From positions 43,819-107,818 of the forward strand of contig URSC01000008.1 of assembly GCA_900550465.1 (NCBI GenBank): 64,000 nt of DNA, read 5' to 3'. Positions within the stretch are counted from its first letter, which is position 1, and every line of letters begins with the position of its first letter. The DNA comes from an uncultured Alistipes sp. (lineage in GTDB: Bacteria; Bacteroidota; Bacteroidia; Bacteroidales; UBA932). Below the pieces are notes generated by a model that saw nothing but the letters and a program-made list of their open reading frames with translations, had not been told where the DNA came from and did no database searches. Below are positions 20,874 through 28,100 of this stretch, one piece after another. The position numbers were made by a program, and so were the translations under genes.

Positions 20874-21446
20874 TTATTCGTAAAGGTTTACGTTGTAATC
20901 AAAGACATCCTCCAGGTCCTTCAACAGAGGATGATGTCTGTCTTTCTCCGAAAGAATCACTTTATCCACAGGCACCCTCCAGTCTATATTCAGAGCAGGG
21001 TCGTTCCACACTACAGCGCCCTCGCTCTGTGGTGCGTAGAAGTTGTCGCACTTGTACTGGAACAGTGCTGTCTCGCTGAGCACACAGAAGCCGTGGGCAA
21101 AACCCCTTGGGATGAAGAACTGGCGGTGGTTCTCGCCGGAAAGTTCCACTGCTACGTGCTGACCGTATGTAGGCGATCCCTTCCGGATATCCACCGCCAC
21201 GTCGAGGACTCTGCCTCGAACCACTCTCACCAGCTTGCTCTGGGCAAATGGTGGTTTCTGGAAATGCAGTCCGCGCAGCACTCCATAGGACGAGTAGGAT
21301 TCATTATCCTGCACAAATCGCACAGGACCTATTGTCTCGTCAAACTCTTTCTGACTATAGGACTCGAAGAAGTATCCTCTCGGGTCCTCAAATACGCGGG
21401 GCTCGACAATCCACACCCCGTCTATTGAGGTTCCTATTATATTCAC
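20874..21446 (-). CDS. rfbC: dTDP-4-dehydrorhamnose 3,5-epimerase
   Basis: 190 residues, normal length for RmlC. Cupin enzyme that epimerises C3 and C5 of dTDP-4-keto-6-deoxyglucose. Catalytic His61 (GVLRGLHFQ), the RGFAHGF motif with His118, and Tyr131 (ALFQYKCDNFY) are all in place. It precedes rfbD and points to L-rhamnose, or a related 6-deoxy sugar, in the capsule made by this operon. Confidence 0.94.
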   Translation of the reverse strand: MNIIGTSIDGVWIVEPRVFEDPRGYFFESYSQKEFDETIGPVRFVQDNESYSSYGVLRGLHFQKPPFAQSKLVRVVRGRVLDVAVDIRKGSPTYGQHVAVELSGENHRQFFIPRGFAHGFCVLSETALFQYKCDNFYAPQSEGAVVWNDPALNIDWRVPVDKVILSEKDRHHPLLKDLEDVFDYNVNLYE

Positions 21447-21481
21447 TTCTAAAAGACTTTTCGGCCCCTGGGATTCCGTTT

Positions 21482-21844
21482 CTACTCGAATGATTCTGCT
21501 TCAGGGAAATATTGTCCTATACTGCCTTTCAGCATATCAGGATTGGCACGAGTATCCCAGAGTTCCAGGATTTTAACTATTTCGTTCTGAAGATTTTCTG
21601 TCTCGATGATATAAATCAATCTGAAATGCTTGAAAACAGTGATGCCTCTTATCTCGCGTCCATAAAGTTCGGTGAGTTTCTCGTCAACTGCACCCATACG
21701 CGGATTTGTCGCCAGGTAAGCGTTGTAATTCCTGAATCTGTTTTCAAGTCGTATAACGGCTTTTTCACCGAATTCATATAGACCGTAAAGGAGAACGTGC
21801 TGACGCTCGTCTACTGCATTTTCATGCCAGATCACCTTAGCCAT
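21482..21844 (-). CDS. ParE/RelE-superfamily toxin
   Basis: 120 residues. Resembles RelE/ParE toxins: the N-terminal strand-helix KVIWHENAVDERQHVLLYGLYEFG, a long helix, the GREIRGITVFKHFRLIYII core strands and the VKILELWDTRANP strand that closes the fold. ParE members poison gyrase and RelE members cut mRNA; sequence alone does not decide. The reading frame overlaps the upstream gene by 13 bases, the classic antitoxin-toxin order. It is embedded inside the capsule operon between rfbC and the WecA-like gene. Confidence 0.72.
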   Translation of the reverse strand: MAKVIWHENAVDERQHVLLYGLYEFGEKAVIRLENRFRNYNAYLATNPRMGAVDEKLTELYGREIRGITVFKHFRLIYIIETENLQNEIVKILELWDTRANPDMLKGSIGQYFPEAESFE

Positions 21845-22176
21845 GGCAGAGTCCTCCCCACTTCCTCATCAGCCTCTTCTGCTGTCAACCATTTACTTTC
21901 ACTTGCGCGACCTGATAAAACTGACGTCATGCGGCTGTGCACCGCATCTGATGAATATGTTCGTTTCCACCACTGCCGCTGACTCTCAAGAATCTCTTCC
22001 GGCCCCATGCTTTGTAAAGTTTCGCTCAAACTCTGAATCCCTCTACTATGACTTCGCTCATGACAAGTACGTTTAACTTTGCGAGTAGAATGCTGATAAG
22101 CAAGAGCTCCGGGTTCGGAGACATTTTCCACCCGTCCCGTCTCTTTTTCTACTGAATATCTCCTATTTCCTTTCAT
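21832..22176 (-). CDS. Putative antitoxin of the ParE-like toxin
   Basis: 114 residues of no family I recognise. It is polar, with a basic middle part, and an acidic C-terminal segment (WLTAEEADEEVGRTLPWLR) of the kind that wraps around ParE-type toxins. It precedes and overlaps the toxin gene by 13 bases. ATG 22176 is supported by a well-placed promoter (-7 at 22203-22196), which would leave a leader of about 13 bases. Antitoxin role is inferred from position, size and own promoter. Confidence 0.55.
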   Translation of the reverse strand: MKGNRRYSVEKETGRVENVSEPGALAYQHSTRKVKRTCHERSHSRGIQSLSETLQSMGPEEILESQRQWWKRTYSSDAVHSRMTSVLSGRASESKWLTAEEADEEVGRTLPWLR

Positions 22177-22195
22177 ATTAAAGATTATTTTGAGT

Positions 22196-22227
22196 CAAAG
22201 TTAATCATTTCTCCGCGACCTTCCAAA
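22196..22227 (-). promoter_or_regulatory. Promoter of the ParE-like toxin-antitoxin pair
   Basis: TTTG at 22227-22224, 20-base spacer, TAACTTTG at 22203-22196. It lies within the capsule operon, so this module can be expressed when the operon's upstream switch is OFF, and it might also feed transcription into rfbC and genes beyond. Confidence 0.6.
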
Positions 22228-22235
22228 CTCTTCGC

Positions 22236-22454
22236 TCACTTCCCCACCCGCACCCACTCCGGCGCCCCCATCTCCTCCCTCTCCACCACCTCCACGGCCC
22301 CTTCCTCCTCCAGCTCGAAGAGCAGGGGATAGACCCTCAGGGGATTGGCCCCGGAGGATTCCTTGAGTTCCCGGACGGAGACGCGCTTGCCGGCCCGGCC
22401 GGAGAGATATGACAGGATCCTGGCCCTGTCCTCGCTTTTGTAATCAGTTTCCAT
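22236..22454 (-). CDS. Small winged-helix-like protein
   Basis: 72 residues. The pattern RILSYLSGRAGKRVSVRELK followed by ANPLRVYPLLFELEEEGAVEVVE looks like a helix-turn-helix with a beta wing, as in MarR/ArsR-like folds. Its start overlaps the end of the WecA-like gene by 11 bases, so it belongs to the capsule operon. Base composition is GC-rich like its upstream neighbours, unlike the AT-rich genes that follow. A regulatory role is possible but not shown. Confidence 0.55.
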   Translation of the reverse strand: METDYKSEDRARILSYLSGRAGKRVSVRELKESSGANPLRVYPLLFELEEEGAVEVVEREEMGAPEWVRVGK

Positions 22455-23568
22455 TTTCCTGTTTCTTTTCCATTAGCCTGGCAGCCACGCGCCTGCGCAC
22501 CAGGGCGTCTATCACGAGGGTGTACAGAAGCATGAAAGCGAGGTCGACGGCTACCACTATGTTGATATTGACCTCCTGAAGGAGGTAGTTGATTCCGAAG
22601 GTGCAGGCCTGCAGGGCGAAACAGATGAGGGTGCACTGCAGGTGGGTAAGGCCCAGCTCGAGGAGCTTGTGGTGGAGATGGCGCTTGTCGGGATGGAAGG
22701 GCGACATGCCCTTGGATATGCGCACTGCAAATACCCTGGCGGTATCCAGCAGCGGCAGCGACATCAGTCCCAGGAGGATGGCCATCGGATGCCAGTCGAT
22801 GTCCGCGCCAGCTCCGGTATTCCGGTTGTAGAAGGTCAGAGCCAGGAATACGATGATATAGGCCAGGTTGGTCGAGCCGGTGTCCCCCATGAATGTGCGG
22901 AAGCGGGTATGGGTCGTATTGTAGTAGAAATACACCGCCGTGATACCGGCTATCGAAGCGGCTATCAGCGCATAGCCCGGCATTCCGTGCGTGATGAACC
23001 ATGCCCCGAGCATCACCGTCGCGAAGAACGACAGCGAGGAGCACAGCCCGTCGATTCCATCTATGAGGTTGTAGGCATTGACCACCAGCATCACTGCGAA
23101 AACGGTAAGAGCCGCTCCCAACAGCGGATGCACCTCGTGCAGGCCCAGGAGCCCGTCCAGGTCCGTCACTCCCATCCCGGCGGCCAGCGGCATCAGCGCG
23201 GCCAGGAACTGCACCGCAAACTTCCGCCTCCACGACACCCCTATCAGGTCATCCACGAATCCCATCATGTACAGGAGGCTCAGGCCCGTAAGCAGCATAG
23301 CCGCCTCGAGGATGTACCCCCGGATATCGCTTCCGCTCCACCATCCGGCCAGATCCGCCACCACCATAGGGATGAAGAACGCCAGGATAAATGTCGGGAA
23401 AAACGCCAGTCCGGCAGTTCTCGGAATATTCCCCTTATGGGGCCTGCGTCCGCCTCCCTGGTCGTAAAGGTTCTTATGCTTGCTGATAATGACTATGCCG
23501 GGGATATAGATCAGGCCGGCGGTGATGGACAGCGCCAGCGACAGGGCAATAATCAGGATGTCGTTCAT
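22444..23568 (-). CDS. WecA/MraY-family glycosyl-1-phosphate transferase
   Basis: 374 residues with about ten or eleven membrane segments. It transfers a sugar-1-phosphate from UDP-sugar to undecaprenyl phosphate, the first step of repeat-unit synthesis. Family motifs present: GGGRRPHKGNIPRTAG, the MGFVDDLIG aspartate pair, NAYNLIDGIDG, FMGDTGSTNLA and the histidine motif PDKRHLHHKLLELG. ATG 23568 (MNDILIIALS) begins the first membrane helix; the open frame upstream of it overlaps the neighbouring gene and is not membrane-like. It is the initiating enzyme of the operon; UDP-GlcNAc is the usual substrate. Confidence 0.88.
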   Translation of the reverse strand: MNDILIIALSLALSITAGLIYIPGIVIISKHKNLYDQGGGRRPHKGNIPRTAGLAFFPTFILAFFIPMVVADLAGWWSGSDIRGYILEAAMLLTGLSLLYMMGFVDDLIGVSWRRKFAVQFLAALMPLAAGMGVTDLDGLLGLHEVHPLLGAALTVFAVMLVVNAYNLIDGIDGLCSSLSFFATVMLGAWFITHGMPGYALIAASIAGITAVYFYYNTTHTRFRTFMGDTGSTNLAYIIVFLALTFYNRNTGAGADIDWHPMAILLGLMSLPLLDTARVFAVRISKGMSPFHPDKRHLHHKLLELGLTHLQCTLICFALQACTFGINYLLQEVNINIVVAVDLAFMLLYTLVIDALVRRRVAARLMEKKQENGN

Positions 23569-23590
23569 AGTAAGGGGAAAGGTCAAATTT

Positions 23591-24007
23591 CTAAAGTTCG
23601 TCCGGCCACGCCAGGTCCTCCGCCAGACGGCGCACCGCTGCGACCGTCCCGGACTCATCCTCAACGGCCTCCGCTGCCAGGGCCATCCGCAGGTACTCTC
23701 CGCATTCGGGAGAATGCAGCGTCTGCTCCGCCAGTTCCCGGCATGTCTCCTCTTTTCCCGGATCGGGCACTGAGGAGGCGTCGAGAGTCACCGCGAACAT
23801 CCCCGAAAGGAGCTCACAGCGGTCGCGGAGATCTTCCGCACCCTCCAGCGCATCCCGCAGTGAACTGAATATCCGCTCTCTGCGGCCGTTCAGCTCATTC
23901 ACGCGGGCGTCGTCACCGTCAAAGCAGCGCACCGCTCCCTCGCGCCATGCCGACACCAGCGCGGCAGCATCCGCGAGCAGGCCGCCGTATGTACTGCTAC
24001 CATGCAT
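23591..24007 (-). CDS. UpxZ-like protein (capsule antitermination inhibitor candidate)
   Basis: 138 residues, soluble, helical and acidic. It directly follows upxY with a 4-base gap, the place occupied by upxZ in Bacteroides capsule loci. The segment RCELLSGMFAVTLDAS, then EETCRELAEQTLHS, has the size and helix pattern of UpxZ, which inhibits UpxY proteins of other loci so that one capsule predominates. Similarity is weak by eye and position carries most of the argument. The start is ATG 24007 (MHGSSTYGG); the longer open frame runs into upxY. Confidence 0.55.
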   Translation of the reverse strand: MHGSSTYGGLLADAAALVSAWREGAVRCFDGDDARVNELNGRRERIFSSLRDALEGAEDLRDRCELLSGMFAVTLDASSVPDPGKEETCRELAEQTLHSPECGEYLRMALAAEAVEDESGTVAAVRRLAEDLAWPDEL

Positions 24008-24011
24008 AAAA

Positions 24012-24578
24012 TTACTGTATCTTCTCCACCATCCGCGGAGAAAGTTCCGTCGTCGCCACTGCCGCGACGGCATCTATTTTCACCACTACTCTCTTGCCGC
24101 GTCCGCCGTTGAGACGCATGAAGGTACCCTCCACTCCGGCAAGCGGTCCGTCTATGATCCTGACCCTGTCACCCGCGGACAGATTGACTGCCGATGGCTC
24201 CAGGAACAACGCTTTGTCATCTCCGCCGCTGGCCACAGCAATAAAACTCCGCATCTGCCTTTCAGGAACAATCATGATTTCTCTCTTCCCCCCTCTCACG
24301 CACGTCGCGTAACGCATGTACGGAAGTTTATAGTTCTTGATATCATCGATGATTTCCCTTTGTGAGTAGACAAAGAGAAAATTATGGATAAGCGGCACTT
24401 CGACCCGACAGAAACGCCCGTGGGAATTCCGGCGCCGTTCGATGCGTATCGGCAGATAATTTTCCACTTCCAGCGCATCCAGTCTCTGCTTTGCAATCAC
24501 CTCCCGCTGATAAGTGACTCTCATCACGAACCACTGACGGTGATCCTGTACCGATACCGAATTAGGGCTTTCTTCCAT
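24012..24578 (-). CDS. UpxY-family transcription antiterminator (NusG paralogue)
   Basis: 188 residues. It has an N-terminal NGN domain (WFVMRVTYQREVIAKQRLD, YLPIRIERRR, HNFLFVYSQ) and a C-terminal KOW domain (SAGDRVRIIDGPLAGVEGTF). UpxY proteins load on RNA polymerase in the 5' leader of their own capsule operon and prevent premature termination. As usual it is the first gene of the operon. ATG 24578 (MEESPN) is the most plausible start; upstream frame is open only from a TTG. Expression should depend on the invertible promoter segment beginning about 130 bases upstream. Confidence 0.87.
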   Translation of the reverse strand: MEESPNSVSVQDHRQWFVMRVTYQREVIAKQRLDALEVENYLPIRIERRRNSHGRFCRVEVPLIHNFLFVYSQREIIDDIKNYKLPYMRYATCVRGGKREIMIVPERQMRSFIAVASGGDDKALFLEPSAVNLSAGDRVRIIDGPLAGVEGTFMRLNGGRGKRVVVKIDAVAAVATTELSPRMVEKIQ

Positions 24579-24684
24579 GCACTGCTTCTGGGATGTATAA
24601 TAAAAAGGGACACCGAAAACAATGTAAAACAAAGTCTTTCAGTCAATTACACAGACACCACGCTTCTCCCGCGGGGCTATGTAT

Positions 24685-24711
24685 GTGCCGTCTCTTGCGC
24701 AGAGACGGCAC
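24685..24711. repeat. Left inverted repeat of the putative invertible promoter
   Basis: 27-base element that is itself a perfect hairpin: 11-base arms (GTGCCGTCTCT and AGAGACGGCAC) around the 5-base loop TGCGC. The whole element is the exact reverse complement of the one at 24835-24861. In minus-strand reading it is not followed by a T tract, so leader RNA made in the ON state should not terminate here. Confidence 0.88.
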
Positions 24712-24834
24712 CCCTCCTCCAGATAGTTCCACGTTAAGAAATTGTAATAGGAATACTCCTTTTTATCAGGTTTGATAAAATATTTTGCAGTGGGAATGAA
24801 AAAAATGTTAGATTTGCATACTGAAAATGAAGAT
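24712..24834. other. 123-bp putative invertible segment upstream of upxY
   Basis: AT-rich segment bounded by the two 27-base inverted repeats. It holds one good promoter, on the plus strand, and none that I can find on the minus strand. This is the layout of the phase-variable capsule promoters of Bacteroides, inverted by site-specific recombinases. Inversion about the midpoint would move the -7 element to 24737-24730 on the minus strand with a transcription start near 24723, about 145 bases before upxY. No invertase gene lies in the window. Confidence 0.82.
24784..24816 (+). promoter_or_regulatory. Promoter inside the invertible segment, OFF orientation
   Basis: TTTG at 24784-24787, 21-base spacer, TAGATTTG at 24809-24816. 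It points away from upxY in this assembly. The predicted start near 24823 lies just before the right inverted repeat. Confidence 0.72.
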
Positions 24835-24861
24835 GTGCCGTCTCTGCGCAAGAGACGGCAC
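24835..24861. repeat. Right inverted repeat of the putative invertible promoter
   Basis: Exact reverse complement of 24685-24711: the same 11-base arms around the loop GCGCA. A stretch of six T (24865-24870) follows on the plus strand, so the repeat doubles as a likely intrinsic terminator for the OFF-oriented promoter. Confidence 0.88.
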
Positions 24862-24870
24862 ACATTTTTT
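24835..24870 (+). terminator. Repeat hairpin plus T tract, terminator for the OFF promoter
   Basis: An 11-bp GC-rich stem, 3 bases, then six T, beginning about 12 bases after the predicted start of the OFF transcript. It would end that transcript before it reaches the antisense side of tRNA-Asp. Confidence 0.55.
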
Positions 24871-24908
24871 CCTATAAACATCCGATATCACGCCTCTCCT
24901 GAAACGAA

Positions 24909-24943
24909 AAACAGGGACGACTTTTCGAAAGTCATCCCTGTTT
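24909..24943 (-). terminator. Intrinsic terminator after tRNA-Asp
   Basis: Stem of about 15 pairs with one mismatch (arms around 24910-24924 and 24928-24942). It lies directly downstream of the tRNA in minus-strand reading and is followed by a T-rich run. Confidence 0.75.
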
Positions 24944-24946
24944 CTG

Positions 24947-25021
24947 CGGTGCGGACGGGGCTCGAACCCGCGACCTCCGGCGTGACAGGCCGGCATTCTA
25001 ACCAGGCTGAACTACCGCACC
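24947..25021 (-). tRNA. tRNA-Asp (GTC)
   Basis: 75-nt cloverleaf. The acceptor stem GGTGCGG/CCGCACC has discriminator G, the anticodon loop reads CTGTCAC with anticodon GTC, and the T arm contains GGTTCGAGCC. CCA is not encoded. A strong terminator follows. It separates the invertible switch from rsmD. Confidence 0.95.
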
Positions 25022-25105
25022 GTTTCTCTTGTTTGCCCTTCCTTTCCGAAAGGGATTGCAAAGATATAGCGTTTTTGATTATTTCCAAATTTTTTCGAAG
25101 AAAAT

Positions 25106-25651
25106 TTATCGAAAAAATGAAAAGTGAACATTCCCGTACTTCTTCTCACGTGTGAATCTCGGGTGATTATCAAAGGAATAGGCGCCAGGATGCTCCAAAA
25201 TAAACACGCCCCCTTCTTTCAACAGGCCACCGGGAACGCAGGGAGCACCGAACACTCTGTCCGGAATCGTGTCAAGCCCGTCAATCTCATAAGGCGGGTC
25301 TGCGAATATGATGTCGAAGTCCAGGCGGCAGATGTTTAGAAAATCGAAGACGTTGTGCCTTATCACATGCATGCCCTGTATCCTGAAAGCCGATGCGCTA
25401 CGCTTGATGAAAGAGGCATACAGAGGATTCATCTCCACCGAATAGATCTCAGGCACCCCGCGCGAAGCGAACTCATAGGAAATACTGCCGGTCCCGGAGA
25501 AAAGGTCGAGTACCCGTACTGCCGTAAGGTCGTACTCATTGTCCAGGACATTGAACAGCCCTTCTTTTGCGAAATCCGTCGTAGGGCGCGCCCTGAACCC
25601 GGCCGGCGGCATTACCTGACGGCCCTTTAGACTGCCTCCGATTATTCTCAT
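25106..25651 (-). CDS. rsmD: 16S rRNA (guanine(966)-N(2))-methyltransferase RsmD
   Basis: 181 residues. SAM-dependent methylation of 16S rRNA. Family N-terminus MRIIGGSLKGRQV and RPTTDFAKEGLFN; SAM-binding VLDLFSGTGS at residues 48-56; catalytic motif FADPPYE with DPPY at 118-121. Normal family length. The start overlaps the end of the DUF3822 gene by 4 bases, an arrangement common in Bacteroidota. Confidence 0.93.
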   Translation of the reverse strand: MRIIGGSLKGRQVMPPAGFRARPTTDFAKEGLFNVLDNEYDLTAVRVLDLFSGTGSISYEFASRGVPEIYSVEMNPLYASFIKRSASAFRIQGMHVIRHNVFDFLNICRLDFDIIFADPPYEIDGLDTIPDRVFGAPCVPGGLLKEGGVFILEHPGAYSFDNHPRFTREKKYGNVHFSFFR

Positions 25652-26328
25652 GAGATATGTCTGACCCCGGCGAAATATTTACTCAGTTCTCCGGATATCC
25701 TGTCTTCCACGCTGCCGTAGATATGCAGCACGGTATGCTCCGGATTGAACATCACCTCCTTGGTGACGGAGAATATGAAGTACTCGGCCGTCGCCAGATC
25801 TGCCGCAGGAAAACTGTTGGCGAACAACAGACGGTCCCTCTCGGCTGCCGCGATGTGAAGCATGCCGTCAGTGAAAGATACCAGAAGCCGGTTATTGTCG
25901 CTTATCGACGCGATACGGTCTATAAGCAGATAAGCCGTAGGATAGAATTTTGCGTTACGGCAGATGTTTACGATACCATTATATATACGGGACGGAACCG
26001 CAAAGGCCATGCCGGCTTTTCTAGACGGCAAGTCCAGGGAGAGTATCGTCTCATCATCGTTCACATCCCTGACTGCCGCGAGATATGAGCGCTGGCGCTC
26101 CCGGACGAAGAGATGCTGGGGTACAAGGATATATTTCCACGTAGTGTAGTAGACGGACACCGCCGCATACTGCCGTTTCAGCAGACCTGAAAGTTCTTCC
26201 ACCGACAGATCTATCGGACACGGACGGCTCTCATGCGACACTACCGCACCGCTGCGGTCATATATGGTAAAAGAATAACCACTCAAGTCGAGTTGAATGG
26301 TTATTCTTCTGTTCTGTGCTCCGGACAT
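25648..26328 (-). CDS. DUF3822 family protein
   Basis: 226 residues. Alternating strands and helices suggest an ASKHA (actin-like) fold, beginning ITIQLDLSGYSFTIYDRSG. DUF3822 proteins are Bacteroidota-specific, regularly sit next to rsmD and have no known function. It overlaps rsmD by 4 bases and follows the membrane-anchored protein after 11 bases, forming a three-gene operon. Confidence 0.78.
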   Translation of the reverse strand: MSGAQNRRITIQLDLSGYSFTIYDRSGAVVSHESRPCPIDLSVEELSGLLKRQYAAVSVYYTTWKYILVPQHLFVRERQRSYLAAVRDVNDDETILSLDLPSRKAGMAFAVPSRIYNGIVNICRNAKFYPTAYLLIDRIASISDNNRLLVSFTDGMLHIAAAERDRLLFANSFPAADLATAEYFIFSVTKEVMFNPEHTVLHIYGSVEDRISGELSKYFAGVRHIS

Positions 26329-26339
26329 GGGGTGACGTC

Positions 26340-26954
26340 TTACTCCCAGTTACCGGCGTTGTTGTTAGGATTCTCTATATCACCTACTTTCAGACCGGTA
26401 TACTGTTTCATATCCTCTTTCTCTGCCTTGAGGTTGACTATAAGCTGCCTGTCAAGACCATTGAGAAGGTCATCGTAGGGAATGGTAGCCTCGAAAAGGG
26501 GAATCTCGATACCGGACACCTTCCTTACCACAGACTCCATGTGGATGCGCTTGCCTCCTGAATAGGGGATGAAGCTGATGGAATCGATCAGATTGGCCTT
26601 GCCCTTGAGAAGGGTATCCCTTACGAAAATCCTGATACTGTCACGGCTTACACGGCCCTCGGCAACAGCCACGGAGTCGTCCATGGATCCGATCTGACGC
26701 ACGATGGTGATCTGACCGTTCTTATAAAAATCGATCAAAGAGTCTGTAGAAGAGAGGAACCTGCGGTTCTCAGTCTTGTAAGCCTCCTGCAGAGTCCTGA
26801 TGCTGACCAGCCTGTCAATAGCGACGGCTTCTCTCCTCTCCACTTCGTTGTCAAAGCGGACAGGCTCCATGATACTTTCATAGTTAAGATACACCAGAAC
26901 GATGATCGCAATAGGAAAGACTACGTAAGTCAAAACCTTGAAGATTGTTTTCAT
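26340..26954 (-). CDS. Single-pass membrane protein, conserved hypothetical
   Basis: 204 residues. One N-terminal membrane helix (about residues 6-24) precedes a heptad-rich stretch and a beta-rich soluble domain, with most of the protein expected in the periplasm. I do not recognise the family, although the layout resembles conserved Bacteroidales hypothetical proteins found before DUF3822/rsmD. It is the first gene of that operon and has a plausible promoter at 26998-27029. Confidence 0.65.
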   Translation of the reverse strand: MKTIFKVLTYVVFPIAIIVLVYLNYESIMEPVRFDNEVERREAVAIDRLVSIRTLQEAYKTENRRFLSSTDSLIDFYKNGQITIVRQIGSMDDSVAVAEGRVSRDSIRIFVRDTLLKGKANLIDSISFIPYSGGKRIHMESVVRKVSGIEIPLFEATIPYDDLLNGLDRQLIVNLKAEKEDMKQYTGLKVGDIENPNNNAGNWE

Positions 26955-26997
26955 TGTAAGTATTGTTAATTAATATTAGTTCGTTAAAATATGACGA

Positions 26998-27029
26998 CAA
27001 AAGTAAAAATAATAATTAGTACTTGCAAT
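26998..27029 (-). promoter_or_regulatory. Promoter of the hypothetical-DUF3822-rsmD operon
   Basis: TACTTTTG at 27005-26998 with a near-consensus ATTG 20 bases upstream (27029-27026). It overlaps the divergent nrnA control region, where a TAATTTTG -7-like element lies at 27037-27044 on the plus strand. Confidence 0.5.
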
Positions 27030-27065
27030 ATATTTTTAATTTTGCAGCGACAAAATTTTACTCAG

Positions 27066-28100
27066 ATGACACCTGTACAGCCGGCACCGGAACTGGAGAA
27101 ACTGCTCAGCGAAGGGAGAAAGATTACGATTATCAGCCACTTCAATCCTGATGGAGACGCCATCGGATCTTCCATCGGCATGCAGCGTTATCTCGAGAGC
27201 AGAGGAACATCATCCACCGTTATCATCCCGTCGTCCATACCCGCGTTCCTGGACTTCCTGGATCCTGAGAGAAGAATCATCTGCTATACCTGCGACAAGG
27301 AGAAGGCCGTCGCGGCAGTTAAGGAGGCAGAGCTCATCCTGTGCCTGGACTTCAACCGCCTGGACCGCACCGAATGGCTGGCAGAGCACATCTCGTCCTC
27401 CTCCGCCGCCAAGGTCCTCATCGACCATCATCTCAACCCGGAGACCTCCAGCTTCGACCTGATCATCTCCGACCCCGGAGCATCTTCGACCTGCGAACTG
27501 CTCTACCGCACCCTTATGAGTTTCCGGTCGACAGCCGGCGACCCCGGGAGGCTGGACCTCCCCACCCTCACAGCCATTACCACAGGTATCCTGACCGACA
27601 CCAACAACTTCAACAACTCCATAACCCCCGACACATTCCTCACAGCCTCGGACATGCTGAGCCGCGGAGTAGACTTCGATGCCATCAACAACCTGGTGTT
27701 CAAGCGCTACTCCGAATCCAGAATGCGCCTCATGGGCCACCTCCTGACCGATTCCATGACCATAGACAGGAGACTGAAAGCCTCCACCATGATCATCACT
27801 CTCAAGGACAGGGAGCAGTTCAATTTCGCCGACGGCGATTCCGAAGGATTCGTCAACCTGCCCCTTATGATACACGATGTGGAAGTATCGGCCCTGTTCA
27901 GCGAGACGAAAGATTATATAAGGGTATCCCTCCGGTCCAAAGGCGGTGTGTCCGTCAATGCCCTCTCCAATGCCTATTTTAACGGAGGAGGACACGCCAG
28001 GGCCGCCGGAGGAAGGCTGTACATGCCGGTAGGAGAAGTCAGGGAGTACTTTCTGAAATCATTGGAACAATTCTTGCAAGCCTCCGCAAAGCAACAATGA
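27066..28100 (+). CDS. DHH/DHHA1 phosphoesterase, NrnA-like
   Basis: 344 residues from ATG 27066; the upstream open frame includes promoter sequence. NrnA-type enzymes degrade short oligoribonucleotides and can dephosphorylate pAp. Visible motifs are SHFNPDGDAIGSSIG (DGD at residues 29-31), LCLDFNRLDR, the namesake DHH at about 120-122, GILTDTNNFNNS and the DHHA1-domain GGGHARAAGG near the C-terminus. Cytoplasmic. It overlaps the first FKBP-like lipoprotein gene by 4 bases. Confidence 0.87.
   Translation: MTPVQPAPELEKLLSEGRKITIISHFNPDGDAIGSSIGMQRYLESRGTSSTVIIPSSIPAFLDFLDPERRIICYTCDKEKAVAAVKEAELILCLDFNRLDRTEWLAEHISSSSAAKVLIDHHLNPETSSFDLIISDPGASSTCELLYRTLMSFRSTAGDPGRLDLPTLTAITTGILTDTNNFNNSITPDTFLTASDMLSRGVDFDAINNLVFKRYSESRMRLMGHLLTDSMTIDRRLKASTMIITLKDREQFNFADGDSEGFVNLPLMIHDVEVSALFSETKDYIRVSLRSKGGVSVNALSNAYFNGGGHARAAGGRLYMPVGEVREYFLKSLEQFLQASAKQQ

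Noticed and set aside
20000..21446. Complete dTDP-rhamnose cluster
   Set aside because: Only rfbC and rfbD are present; rfbA and rfbB are not in the window.
24685..24711. Simple transcription terminator for upxY-side genes
   Set aside because: There is no T tract on the minus side, and the exact inverted partner around a promoter explains it better as a recombination repeat.
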